Source: Stereum hirsutum FP-91666 SS1
Lineage: Eukaryota > Basidiomycota > Agaricomycetes > Russulales > Stereaceae
Direction of reading: 5' to 3'
Assembly: GCF_000264905.1 (NCBI RefSeq)
Contig: NW_006763134.1
Span: forward strand, 1,817,626 to 1,881,625
Length of the DNA: 64,000 nucleotides
Shown: positions 12,418 to 24,798 of the stretch, piece by piece
Numbering within the stretch: position 1 is the stretch's first letter
Layout: each line of letters starts with the position of its first letter
Made by a program: the position numbers and the translations under genes
The notes under the pieces: generated by a model
Database searches by the model: none
Seen by the model: the letters and a program-made list of their open reading frames with translations, nothing else
What the model was told of the DNA's origin: nothing

Positions 12418-13670
12418 ACTGATAGTCGACGAGGAGGGCGAGGAGAAGAAAGAAGAAAGAAAAAGAAAAAGAAAAAGAAGTCAAAAGGTACCGTTTAAGG
12501 TTGTATTTTTCTCATTTCGTCTCTATTATGCTTTTATTTTCTTCTATTGTTGTGTTTTTCTCTATCTATTCGTTCTGGGTTCATCACCACCACCGTCGCC
12601 GTTGTTGTTGTTATTGTTGTTGTAGTCATCGTTCTTGTTCTCGTCGTCGTCGTTGTCATCGTCGTCATTGTTGTTGTCATCACCATCATCCGTTGTCTGT
12701 TGTGCTCCTACTCTCGCTCTCTCCCTGCTATGTGTCTTATCATGTTGTGCCACTACATCGCTGTTGTATCCCGCTCCCACTGTACCTGTACTCGTTGCCC
12801 TCCTGTACTTCCTTCTTTTTCCTCATCATGTACTTTCAACTTCATCCTGGCAACACCCTTTTTATTTTTACCTTATTGCTACTTACACCCCACCCCGGCG
12901 CCGCATCTCCCGTCCAACCCAACGGCATCCACCATTATCCACCACCACCCACCCGCCGCGCCAACAATTTCACCTTCAAATCCTCCCCACAGCTCTCGAC
13001 TCCTCCAATCCCCATCATCGACCCCTCGAATCCTCACCATCGACTCCTCGAACCCGAGAGCCCGAGTACACGATATACAACGACGTCCTGGCGTAGTCCA
13101 TCTACAGCGATCGGCTGCGTTCCAGCGCGTTGCGTCTCACGATGCACGCCTGTCGTTGTGTTTTCGTTGTGCTCATACCCTTTTTTGTGTTTCGGTATCC
13201 TTATCATTATTATCTTCTGCTTCTTTTTTTTTTGGATCGTTTTCTCTCTTTTTTGGATACCTGGTTATGCGGCTTTCGTCGTGTTTTGGGCCTATTTCTA
13301 TCCGCCGTCGTCTTCACTCTTCCCTCTCCACCTTGCTACCCTCGACACGACACTCACACTGACATCGACACACGACACCGACACCGACACATCACATACG
13401 ACCCCTTCAGAATCAACGACTCCACCGTGTGTCTGGCGTTACCCTGGATTGATTTATCTTCATTGTGCTATACTATTCTTTCCCTATGTTATCCTTTACT
13501 GTACATACACCACCATACTATCCTACTCGGATCGCTCTCGTAGTTTTGCTTGCTTGCTTGCTTTGCTACCGCTATGGACTCTCGCTTTCGTGTGCATATT
13601 TTGTTTGGATTACTTACTACTCGGAATTGGAATATACAAAGGCCGGGTTGGGGACGCATATATTTTTTGA
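12418..13670 (+). other. Pyrimidine-rich 3' flank of HMG-like gene 1
   Basis: The plus strand is rich in T/C and in GTT/GTC/CAC triplets (12590-12690), which leaves all three forward frames open for long stretches, including one of 389 codons with Cys/His/Arg/Ser runs. This composition explains the open frames, so I do not call a gene. A block near 12833-12960 resembles sequence downstream of the paralogue (see findings), which suggests a shared 3' UTR or downstream element. Confidence 0.55.
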
Positions 13671-13827
13671 AGATGCTTGTCCCCGCCTGAATGTGCCAAG
13701 TTTTGCTTTGAATATTTGGGTTCGAGTGTACCTGAGTGCGAGTGTGCATCCAAGGATACGAGCTCGAAATTCGAGGCGGGTTCACGTTCAGACTCGGGTT
13801 CAACGAAGTCCGAATCTCGTTTGAGTC

Positions 13828-14165
13828 CATGGATAAACTCGTGTACTGCGACGGAGCTCGACTCCTGTGGGCCACATCGTGTGTCTATGCATTCACTGGA
13901 AATACATCCATGTACACATCCATCCAAACCATTCGAAGGTTCGCAAGGTCAGTTATGCGCAAGTAAACTGATAATGCCCACATTCGAAGACATCATCTAG
14001 ACCCAGGTCATCTCAGAAGACGTCGACGTCGTCACGGTAAGGGTAAGCTCGTGGATAGGTTCGTTTGTAGCACTGCGACGGAGCTCGACGTCATCCGTCA
14101 TCCACTCCATGAGTCTACGCATCCATGCACGCATCCACAGTATCCACGCATCCAAATCATACGCA
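13828..14165. repeat. Degenerate direct repeat, about 227-bp spacing
   Basis: ACTGCGACGGAGCTCGAC occurs exactly at 13845-13862 and 14072-14089. Similar sequence lies before each copy (GGATAAACTCG / GGATAGGTTCG) and CATCC-rich sequence lies after it. The two blocks look like a local direct duplication that has since diverged. Confidence 0.5.
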
Positions 14166-15510
14166 CCCATCTAAAAACATACGCAGAGCAAACGAAAACG
14201 AGACGAAACAAATCCTACCGAGTTCAGCGACAAAGTACAGCGCTCCAGGTCGCGTCACCCGACCCGACTCTTCGCGCCCGTGCCCCCATGCCATGCCGGT
14301 GCCTCTCCAGACTCCCCCATTTGATCATTTGACGACCGACGTCGACTACCGTAACGCGCGGTACACTCGAACTTTAAACGAATTTCCATATGCATATGAT
14401 ATGGATATTATAGTTCAAGCTCAGACGAGAACACTCGAACTCTAAGCTCTAGCCCGAGTACTGTCTAGTTTTCTCGAAGGAATGCCGTCCGTACCGACCG
14501 ACGATCGACCGACGAAGAAGCCCGGGATAGACTGGGTACTGGGAGCGGTGCCGAGTTGTAGGAAGAGTCGGTACACTGGACTGAGTTGGCGGGATGGACT
14601 TACTCCCAGTACGTCAATTAATGCAGAAACTCGACCCCCATCGGCACATTTGATGTGCGATAATGAAGACAGGAATCAAAATCCGGAATAGGAATCAGAC
14701 GGGCAAATCCAGCCAAGAGACGAGAGGAGACGAGTTCGACGTCGTAAGATCAATCGCGTATGGCAAGGCTTAGACTCGGCGGACTTGGGGCGCGGAAATG
14801 TACGAAAAAATGGGGTCTGAGGGCGGGGAAGAGCGCGCACGGACATACACCAGCGCGACCTAGGTCTCAAGCAAAAGCGAATTCGCGAAAAAAATGGGGT
14901 GAGATGAAATAAGATGAGTTGTACAGAACCTTGCAGAACCTAGAACGCCATATGCTCTCTGAACCGTCTTTGCCTATCACTTCATTAATTCATATACCCT
15001 CGGGCAACAGCTTACCGGCCGGCGATGATATGAGCAATATGCGATATACAATATCGAACGAAGCCAGGGGTCGAAGCAATGACGGGCATCAAGCTGGAGA
15101 ATGGAAGTGAGACTGGATGATGGATTAACGAATGTGTGGCGTCGAGGGAGTGGTGTCGCCACAATCGAGAGAATCAGGTACAGCGCGACCGGCATACGGT
15201 GCTTTAGAACGTGCTTGGTGGGACGTTGTCAGCTCGACGGTAGGGAAGACTATCCAGCGCGCTGCCGTCATGAAGTGCGTAATGACTGTAGTGATTCTCT
15301 CCGTCGGCCTCGGGGAGTGGTGACAGGTGCGCCTGTCAGGGAAGGTTCTGACGTTACGGGATAAGCTCCAAAACATGCTCAGATATCACGACAGAGGGAC
15401 CTTCGCATATTACTCTCATAGATGATTCACTCCTGAGCGGAAGCAAGGGGGCAGTCGGCTCACGCCGCCCTACGATATAGGCCACGACATGTCAGAGCAT
15501 GGCAGTATCC
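14166..15510. other. Intergenic, nothing recognised
   Basis: Only short open frames are present, none with family resemblance. A short A/T-rich palindromic patch (CATATGCATATG near 14389) is the only visible structure. Confidence 0.4.
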
Positions 15511-15511
15511 G

Positions 15512-18126
15512 TCAGCGCCACATCACCGAAGCACCAACCTCGACAACATGAACACCACGATTGTCACGATGAGTGTTAAATCCACATATGCACGCAAATA
15601 GCTCACATCTTTCGTTGCATCTGACTTGTCGGGATGGGATGCGGACATAGCGAGCCCGCCCGTCGCTGAACTCAAAAGCTTCTCCCTCGAGTCTCTTGTG
15701 TCCCAAGATGGGAGTCACTCCCAGTAAGTTTTTCATGAGAAGAAACTTTTGGGTTCTGCACGTATGTAATGGGCGGCCATCCGTCTCCCGTCGTCGCCAT
15801 GATATAGCACTGGGTTGGCTTGATACCGCTGGCAAGGAATGAAGATCGAGCTTCGAGACGATGGGGATTGTAGATATAGGCAACAAATGAACGAGGGAGA
15901 AGAAGCATGGGTTGTATAGACCATTGTAGATCGCAGGTCGTTAACGACGAAGACGCAGTTACGGGAAGTGTCCATGGTATAGCGATACGGACTGATAACA
16001 CATCGAGCGGAGAGCCCAAGCACAGGACCATCACCCAGAGAAATATGGGGCGAAGCTAGGCGGAGGACAAAATCACACGGCCTCTCCAGGTCTCACAGCT
16101 GCACACGATGTACCGAGAACGCAGCGTGGCGGACGTCGGTCCTCCCAGCACGGCAGGTCCGGCCGGCATAGCTCCACTTGCGCACAGTCGATACGAAAAA
16201 AAACTCAAGGAAGAGAGAAAGAGCGGAAACAGATATTAAGAGAACATACCGTGAGTAACACCAGCGCCACACGTGCTCTGAAGAGAAGTCGTCTCGAAAA
16301 GCGCCCAAGCGCTTACTCCCTCAACGTTCTCCTTTCTCCTCCCCGTTATCCAACCCTATCGTCGAGTGGGAAAGCGACGCATGGCGAGCGCCACAAGACC
16401 CCAGACTAGAGAAAATAGCACTGGGAAATAGACGCACTCGATCGTCCAATATAGGTCTTCTGATGTTGAAGACCTTGGATAGAGTTCGTTGGTATGACGG
16501 AGGGTTGAGATGACCGGCGGGCGGGGTGCGGCGGAGGATGGAGGAGCGTCGGGACGTCCATGGACTCTGGTCGGGTGACGTGAAGAGGCCTGGGATATGT
16601 TGACGAAGGGCTGGTCTCGTTGACGATGAAAATTTAGTGGGAGTCTTCACATGAGGAAGGGGCAGTCATTGTGCCTTGGACGTTTCAGCGTTGTAAACCC
16701 AGCACGTTCAGTGAGATCTCACTGCATAAGCAATGACGTTTAGAGACTCGGTGCGGACGAAGGCGAGAGACGATCAACGTATTCGCACGATGAACGAGAA
16801 ATTCCAACGCTGTGGCGAGAGGTGGCACTGGCATGACGGTGGGGCAAAAACAGAAAAAGAAAGCCTTACTCAAAAATGACCAAGGACGAGATCTTACCAA
16901 GACTACATTCACGACCACAAGTTTGCAGGCCCCGGTGGTACAGATGTGCTAACATGGCACACAAGAGTCCCGGTGTTGACGAGAATAGTGTAGAGTCCGA
17001 GGTCCTCTTACTTGGACATGGGCATCATGTCACCTGCAAGCTGCGACATCGAGGACCTTGATGGTCGAGAGGTATACAACAGCGTCGATGGGCATAGAAC
17101 ACGGCCCCGAGATTAGCGCTGAGAAACACGCTTCATGGCGTCGAGAGAGCCCCGGGCGCTGAGCAAATCACTGGTCGCAACCATGGAACATTCGCGCCTT
17201 CTGTCCACTTCGGTAACTTGGGTGGCTCGTTTTGGGCGCAGTGGTGGGATACGAGGAGCCTCGTGATATCAACGAGACGCTCGCCAAAGGTGGAAGAGAA
17301 GAAAATGATCCGTGAGATGGAGTACGTACCTTGACGATCTGTTCCCCATGCTCCTCGAAGAAGAACTTGGACCTGAAAGGGTATCACGATCCGAGTTCTG
17401 AGGCGTTGACGATGACGATGGAGACGAGGAGCGCGTGCAACCTTGAGTCCAACTGAGAGTAGCGCTGGAGTCCTGGGCCAGGGCAGACAAGCCGAGACGC
17501 GCTGAGTAAGCACTGTTAGCTCATCCGTTTGAAGATCAGAGGATAGGAAACAAGAGCAGACAAGAACTGGCTTGCCAGCAGGCGAGGGCAGAGGGGAGGA
17601 GATAGAGGGAGGTGGGGGGAAAGCGACATCGATAAGACTCACCAGGGTCTTATGTACCCTTCCATCCGCGCAGCGCACACGAGTCAGACCAGCGAATGCC
17701 ATGCGCACGGACCTTTGGTTCGCCCAGAGAGGAAAACAACACAAAGCATGGGCTCAGATGGGGGTCGGAAGTCGGATTAATTCGGGTTGCCGGATCGGCA
17801 GAGCTCATGCGACCACGCAACCGCGAGCCGCTCGAAAATTTATTTCGGGTGGGTGGCTGACGTGACAGCGTGGCTTCCGGCGGGATGACGATCGTCGTGA
17901 TCGTCGTAGATCGGGCATTCGTAACCTCGTGTTCCAACGCCGCCGCCTCCTTGTCGGGCAAGATGTCGGGATCCAATTTGGTTTCCGGACTTCCGAGATC
18001 TTCACTCGCTTTCATTGAGGCTATTTTGCTTCCGAGCGGATCTATTCGCGATCCTGTCAACTCCTGTGATTGTGCTTCGGAGGTGAAGTATTGCTCGATC
18101 ACGAGGCCTTTGTTCGGAGTTGACAA
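15512..18126 (-). pseudogene. Unresolved minus-strand gene or decayed gene
   Basis: A reading frame begins at 18126 (MSTPNKGLVIEQYF...) and can be followed for about 100 residues of polar, acidic protein. Several donor/acceptor pairs then occur downstream (GTGAGTCTT near 17641, GTATGTTC near 16250 with a CGCAAG acceptor), with hydrophobic pieces that could be membrane segments. I could not join them into one continuous frame, and the product is not recognised. The first part is clearly related to a broken copy at 28.88-29.06 kb on the same strand, so real coding ancestry is likely. It may be a real multi-intron gene whose structure I failed to resolve, or a decaying duplicate. Confidence 0.3.
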
Positions 18127-21100
18127 GGACGAGTCTCAAGATGGTAATAGCGGGCTTTTATGGCACCAGAGGGTGGTTGCCAGTGGGGCCTTCGTGGGCT
18201 CGGGCCTGCCCATGGGGGCTGCATAGAGTCGAGTCATTAGTTAAATGATAGATCGTATCGTCGAAAGAACGTTGTCTGAGTAGGGACACACCGATCTCCC
18301 AGAGTGAGGCCTAGTGAGGGTTGATGAATGCTATGGATCCCAGTAGCATCTCGAGTATGAGTGTGTCCAAAAGTATCGAGCAATCCGAGCGTAAGATACA
18401 AGAACACGCCAAAACGTCAAGTGAGAAGCTTGTCACTAGCATAGACTGTATACCGATCAAGCGTCCCATGGCCAAGATCCATCCAGGTTCAACGCACGAG
18501 AGAGTATTGATGCTTATATTAGCTTGTAGTTTGTCAAGGTCAACTTACCTCGAGTTTGGGCAGGAATATTGCAAAGATCTGAGTGTGATCGCGAACCATA
18601 GAGCAAGAATACGGCAATGAGCCTGGTCGTGAGAGCCTCAACAGTAATCATCATCGAGTGTTACATTCAGAGCATCATTTAGACAGAATTTAGAATCGCT
18701 GAGATGAACAGATCGTAGCAGTGGTCGTCGTCGAGGACGAGGACACGACACAGATTGACACAGCCAGAGGCGCCACACAAATGTGGCGCATAAATTACGT
18801 AATACAATTATCCATTCCCAGCCGAATTACATTCCCATTTTCTCTGCGCCCAAGCACCGTCGTTTCTCATTTCACTTGTACTCGAACTGAGAAGGCTTTT
18901 TACCCAATGTCTCACTCTCTTCAGCTAGCTTTCCGTCTCTCGAACGTTGGTTCTTTAAATTCCGGCGCCTGATCCACCACCGGGTCCTCTGAACACCAGT
19001 CACCTTCGAGTTCCGTCGCGGCTTGGACGGTCCAACGCAGACAAGATAGCCGCGCTTGCAACTACTATGATTTACTACTCGTAGTATATGGACGCTCAGA
19101 CTGAAAAAACAGGGTTGTACTACGATGGAAGTACTCTACTCGCTTAAGCTTTGGTGCGCCCTTCTCCTATCTATTCCTTCGTCCCCGTTTTACTAACTTC
19201 TCTTCCTTCTCTTTCAATTTCCTCAAGCTTAACGAATATCTTTCTCTCGTCCCCGCCTCCATCGAAACACGTCTCGACATCAAGATCCCTCCCAATTAAC
19301 TCTGGAGACATTCCCTCTGTCTAGTCCCTCGCCCCCTAGGCACAGACGCGTCACTTCTTCCATACACGCACATTCCACGCGTCCATCCTCTCGAGAAACA
19401 TAACCACGCTTATGCACTTCGTTACTGCAGCAGTTTTGGCCATTGGTGGTCACGAAGGCAGGACGAAATCGAGCAGTGTGACGGCGCGAGCTGGCGTTGC
19501 TGTGTAGAGAGTGCGCGGATGAGTGAGATTGTTCGTGTCATCGAGGTGGGTAAGCATCATCTTCTTCGTCATCGAGGGCTATTGTTGCCATTGGGATGAA
19601 CGACAAGGAAGAGCTCGATGTTGATGCATGGTTTGCGTTTATGCGTTCAGACGAACCTATCAGCGACGAGCTGTCAAGATTGGGGTGTCAATACGTCGAG
19701 ACGGCGTTGGCGGGTCACAATGGAGCGGATGTGTTCGATGAGGAGGACGACAGTATTGCTACGGGGAAGCAAGGTGTGAAGAACATTGTTTACTGTCGTG
19801 GATCCGAACTACTTACCGAGTGCGCTCTTATATAGATCTTCAATTCGATGTGGCCCATGCTTGTAAGGAAAGGCGGGAAGTATATCCCAGGTTTCTCGTT
19901 CAGCAGCGCCATCCTGGTTCAGAACCATGGTCAAACATCGGCATCCGGAACCTAGGCGTTCTTCGTATACTGCTTCACAACAGCGAAAGGATGCTTGAGC
20001 TCTACTCGCGTCGGAGAAGGGCCATCTACCGACGCGCAGTCAACGCTTACCGTCAGACTGTCTCTTCCGTGCTTTGTGCATGTGGATGCCTATTCTCGTG
20101 TATTTTTTTTTGTGAATGATTCGAGCAGCGGGCGAACAACCCTTCGATGACGTCTCAACACCAGCTCCCGATGTATAAGGGAGCCTCATTGTCTGTTGCT
20201 GCTCGTCCTTCATTCTTGTAGAAGTGCTCTGCGTTCATGACATCAGTCTTGGCTCTGCAACGACACGGAACATCATTCACTCGCGCTGTACCAGTCACGC
20301 ATTGGCCATCGCCACTGCGGAATCTGCTGAAACACTCGTTCTGTGCTCTCAAGGTTCTTGTGGCTCTCTCCAGAACGATCACCGTTGGTGAGGATTGTAC
20401 GGACAATTACCTCGAACTCTGACCCCTTGCATGTATCTCTCTCAGCGACATGTCTCGCCTCTGGCCTCGTCGAATGCCTTTGAAGTCATCAGAGCCCTCC
20501 CACCTTCCCCTCTCGGGCACGAATAAAAACACGTATCCTCCTCCACCCGCGCTCTCCTCACGATATCACTCATGCTTGCTAAAGAAGAGTTCGCGGCCAC
20601 TACGGTCGGGGTATAGGCTTTATTCGCGAGTGCTGGAAGTGACGGCTCGAGGCCACGAACGTGGCCGAGTAATGTGACGGCGTGCGCGAATGCGGTGTCG
20701 GGAGCCGTCGTTGAATGTCGATAACGTGCCGACGAGGAGGGCTCGGCGGGAAGGAGATTGAAGAGTTCATCTTCATCTTACTCTTCCTCGTCTTCAACAC
20801 TCAACAAATCCTCGTGATGGGGAGCTCGGCTCCTGGTGGATGTCTGGTATACCCTCCAGTGAGAACGTACTATAACTGTACGCGGTGTCGCAGATCGTCA
20901 ATTATCGGGAGAACGGTACTATAATCTTAGATCCCTACTATGCAGCGATCTTAGTGTCTCTGAACCTTCAATCCTCCCGGAGTGCCAGGTGCTTTTTTGC
21001 TGCTTGTCTATGTTTTGTCTTTTTGGGTGCGGATATTACGTATCGTGTTCTAGTCACTGCGTACACCTCGCTCGTGGCACTCCATACAACCGATGTCAGT

Positions 21101-21960
21101 AACGAATTCCAGGTCTCGTAGACTTCTGACTGACAACTAATACTTTTTCAGACCCCTCGTCCCCTTCAATGCCCCGCGCAGTCGCAATATAATAATCTGG
21201 TTCAGATGCGATGCTTGGGGGCCATCGCCCCCTCTGTGGCAGCCATTTTACTTGAGGTGCTTCGACTTGGCTTGACTTGCATAGACATGGGCTATCCAGT
21301 CAGTCAGAGGCTGTAAATACGCTGGAATATTACCAGGATAGCTCGCCGACGTTCCTCAATAGTCTAAATGACTAGTCGATTCATCATCACTCCTTTCGCT
21401 ACGTAACGTCGTGTCGAACTGGGCTCATTCCATATTCCACACACACCCGCTCGAGGATGGCGCACCAAGCCTTGATAGCCTGTCCGGGATCACCAGATCC
21501 TCACTGGCGTTTCTTAGAATGTCACGGTGACTGAGGCTAACTTGGTGCTGGGTTGATTATTTCGGAACGGAATCCTGCGCTACATCGTAGCTAGGTCTAT
21601 CAATGATTTGTTCGTGAGCGTGCTGATGACGCTGCTAGGTAAACATTTTATACGGGAATGTGCAGACGGCCATGGCGTGGACCCGAATGGCTTGAATTCG
21701 CCCATACGTCGACGACGGCTCAGCAGCGCTCAGATTGGGCTTCACCTGAACTCTGTTGTGTAACTTATACGGTGCAGTACAATGATATTTTCTATGACGA
21801 TCATGAGACGCCATGCTGAAGTTGCTGTTGCGTCTCGTAACTATCTGATTTTCTAGGCCCGCTGAGTCTGAGCTTGAAGCACAGTCGTGTCCGTAATCAT
21901 ACTCGTACTCGCCCTCACACTCAACTCAGACTCGAACACATTAGAAAACAATAGGCATGT
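18127..21960. other. Gene-poor stretch
   Basis: No recognised gene. A piece near 18540-18620 (minus) with a clean GTAAGT donor encodes WFA..L-type hydrophobic sequence resembling part of the 29.2-29.3 kb remnant, so it may be an upstream exon of the unresolved 18-kb locus. An acidic open frame of 79 codons at 19596-19835 (+) has no family resemblance. Confidence 0.4.
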
Positions 21961-21974
21961 ATAAGTAGGCGAGA

Positions 21975-22494
21975 TCACAGCTCTTGGACAATATATACAT
22001 TAGATATCACAGCAGGTTTAGACGACGAGTACATAAGCAAAGCAGTAGGATGTTGGTAGCAGGACGATAGCAAGTATACGGATAAGCTAGCTAAAGGATA
22101 ACATATACGAGAGTGATCTGAGGTAACAGTTGTGGTCGTAGAGTAACGGTGTCGACTGTCGGTGGTAGAAGGTGGAAGGTGAAGTAAAGAAGACCATGAC
22201 GGCGGATGTAGACTGGGGTCGTAACCCGAGAAATTGCGTATCCAGAATCCGAAATGTCTCGGGTGAAGGTGAGGATGAAGATGTTGACTGCGGTGGGTGG
22301 TGATAGGGATACGTCGGGTTGTCCAGGAACAGCGGCGCCGGAGTGGAATCAATAAAATTGAAGGGATGTTGCCAGGATGAAGAAGTGGACACAACAACCG
22401 TGGTTTCAGATCGAATCGTTAGAGAGAAGGCAGAATAAACAGACTGAACGAGGAAAGTGGAGCATAACAGAAAGGAGACGATGATATAATACAA
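21975..22494 (-). other. 3' flank of HMG-like gene 2 with conserved block
   Basis: Downstream of the stop at 22576 (minus) this region is T/C-rich on the coding strand. Around 22260-22392 it contains a block similar to that downstream of paralogue 1 (TTCATCCTGGCAACA, then CCGGCGCCGC and CACCACCCACC). Long open frames here, one with a signal-peptide-like start at 22494, are ascribed to composition. Confidence 0.45.
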
Positions 22495-22575
22495 CCGCGC
22501 ACGGTATCTTGAACTTCTTTATTTTCTTATGCTTCCTCTTCTTCTTCTTTCTCCTCCTCCTCCTCGACTGTCACT

Positions 22576-24798
22576 CTACCCCGTATAAGCATCAATCTGA
22601 AAAAAACCAAACGACGTATCCTGCTCTGGGATGGAGGTATAGACGGAGCCCTCCAGCTGTATCTCCCCTTGAAGCATCGTCTCGAACCCTGCCGATGAAG
22701 ACGATGAAGACCCATACATCGGGCCGTCATAGTACAACCCGTCGCCGCTGGCGTCATTCGATTCCGTCGAGATGGTGGGGCCGAGGAAGCTGGTCTGCAT
22801 ATGCATCCCAGACGATGAAGACGACGCCATCATAAGGTTCGTAGGCAGGCACTGAGGCGGGGAGCAGACACGGATGTCGATAGCGTCTACGTCGCGCGTT
22901 TGGTTGTTGTCGCTATTCACGTACGCTGTCCCATCTTTGTCGGTCAACACACCCAAGGCCGCGGGACTCTTGATCAGTGCCCACTGGCTGGGCTCGTCGT
23001 CGAGATCCTGACGAACAAACCCTCCCTCGGGCAGCGCGACGTGGTCGGCACCACCAACCAGAGGCGAGTCGCAAGGCCTAGGAACGGAGATGGAGGCGGG
23101 ATCGGTGTCGGAAGCAGGGGCGGGGGATGCAGACGAGGCGGGGGAGGTCCAATTCGACGCAGAGGAATAGGAATCAAATCCGGGCGAAGGCCTAGACGAT
23201 ACAGAAGATGAAGTGTACCCTTCGTAGGAGTCCACTGGGCCGTAACCGATTTGGCTCGAGAGCGTAGGAACAACATGCGAATATTGCGAGCCCGTCATTT
23301 CGAGCCCGGCTCCGTTCAAGTTCAGCGGTCTGTAGGGCACAGGCGCGTGTTGCATGGGTACGGACTGCGACTCTGACGTGGGATAAACGACTGGCACAGG
23401 CCTTGCAGTTCCTGCCGGTGACGAGGAGACAGTCGTCGCAGGAGCCGAAACATCAGTCTGTGGCTGTGGCGTGCTCAAAGCGCAAGGCGCAGGTGAGATC
23501 GGCCCACTTGATGCGGAGGACTGCAAGGATGAATCGTCACCCGTGAGGAAGGGCGTAGTGTCGATGGAGAGGGGGGAAGGACGGCTCGGGGCGTTTGGTC
23601 TTTGGTGGGCGTTGGTATCGGTGGGAGGGAGGGCGGAGGTGCGGGAGGAGGCGGTGGATGAGAGAGTGGGAGCAGGAGACAAGACGCGAGCAGTGTTCTG
23701 TTGAGGAAGGGAACTGCGTCAGCACACGATAGCAGCTATTGGAACGGAAGAGCAAGGGAAGAGAAGAAGGAAAAGGACGGACATCAACACGAGTGGCAGC
23801 CTGGGTGACGGGAGGATCGGCGTCGTCCGTCTCACCATCTACGTCGCCCTCTGCACTGCTTGGGATGCTTGAGCTGGGTAACGGATGGGCGGGCGAGATG
23901 GGAGGGGGAGCGGCTGTGGATTTTGCCTTGGGTGTCTTGCGCGCACGAGACGTCTTGTCAGACTGTGAGCGAGCACGAGTCTTGGGGGTCACGGTGGGTT
24001 TAGGATGAGATGAGAATGTCTTTCCGTCAAATGGAATTATTTCGAGAAGTGGCCCATCGAGAGAGTTCTTCGGAATATCGGGCGGGGGCATGGAGGACGA
24101 AGCGGCTTCGACAGCCGCTGGGGTTGAAACTGCCTCCCACACGCACTGGAAAGTCGAAGGCTCAGGATTCTCCTCCTCCCAATCTGCTACAATCTTCGAG
24201 AGTGCATTCCCGTCAACGTCATTGTAGAGAGCTCTGGCGATGACCTCCAGCCTCGTGTGCCACCATTTCTCGTGGTCTCCGTGTCGCAGCGTGTCGTCGG
24301 GGGTGGATGCCGTATCCGAGTCGTGATAATGTCCCTCGGACTCCGCCTGACGATGGCGCCACATTTTTCCGGCGAGTACAACACGGATGCTCTGGTCCTG
24401 TCCAATCAGGGCCCGGAGGGTGTCATTCTTCTTGAGTTTCGCGAGGGTGGGGTGCATATACTGGAAGTATACGTTCAAAGGTTTCTTGGTCGGCGGTGGA
24501 CCTTGTTCAACGTGCGTAGGGGACTCAAAAGACGAAGTATAAGGTGACGAAGGAGTTGTTAAAGAGCCGTGGAACCCCTCGGTGCTCGGAGGGCCTGGTG
24601 GAACGAACTGTGGGTAGGAGGGACTAGATAAAGAGGCGGGGTCGGGCTGGGATTTAGATAAACGGGGAGCTGCCGGCGATGAAAACGTCAGCGATTGAGG
24701 AAAGGGAGAGTGTCATCCGACTCACCTGAGGTTTTATTTATTTTGGCCCTCTTGGAAGGCTGGGGGTCGGAGCTTGCGGATTGTTTCCGTTTTGCCAT
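22576..24798 (-). CDS. HMG-box-like, low-complexity nuclear protein (paralogue 2)
   Basis: Three exons, 24798-24726, 24669-23783 and 23697-22576, give 693 residues. The donor of intron 2 is uncertain: GTCCGT at 23782, or GTTGAT six bases earlier, which keeps the same frame. The start MAKRK with a SKRAK basic patch parallels paralogue 1, and intron 1 is phase 1 in both. Residues about 87-175 read as an HMG-box-like domain: KPLNVYFQYMHPTLAK, then VVLAGKMWR, then an inserted polar loop, then KWWHTRLEVIARAL. Ser/Thr/Pro-rich linkers with basic TPKTRARSQ and RARKTPKAK patches follow. The tail (SYEGYTSSS, NWTSPASSASP, GLYYDGPMYGSSS, final aromatic-acidic stretch) matches paralogue 1 in order. Role as a DNA-binding regulator is inferred. 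Confidence 0.72.

Noticed and set aside
12501..13670. 389-codon plus-strand open frame with Cys/His/Arg/Ser runs
   Set aside because: All three forward frames are open because the strand is T/C-rich with triplet repeats. No domain, and it lies directly after the stop of HMG-like gene 1.
22087..22494. Minus-strand open frame with a signal-peptide-like start after HMG-like gene 2
   Set aside because: It lies about 80 bp after the stop in T/C-rich 3' sequence. The similarity to the gene 1 flank is better explained by a shared 3' element.
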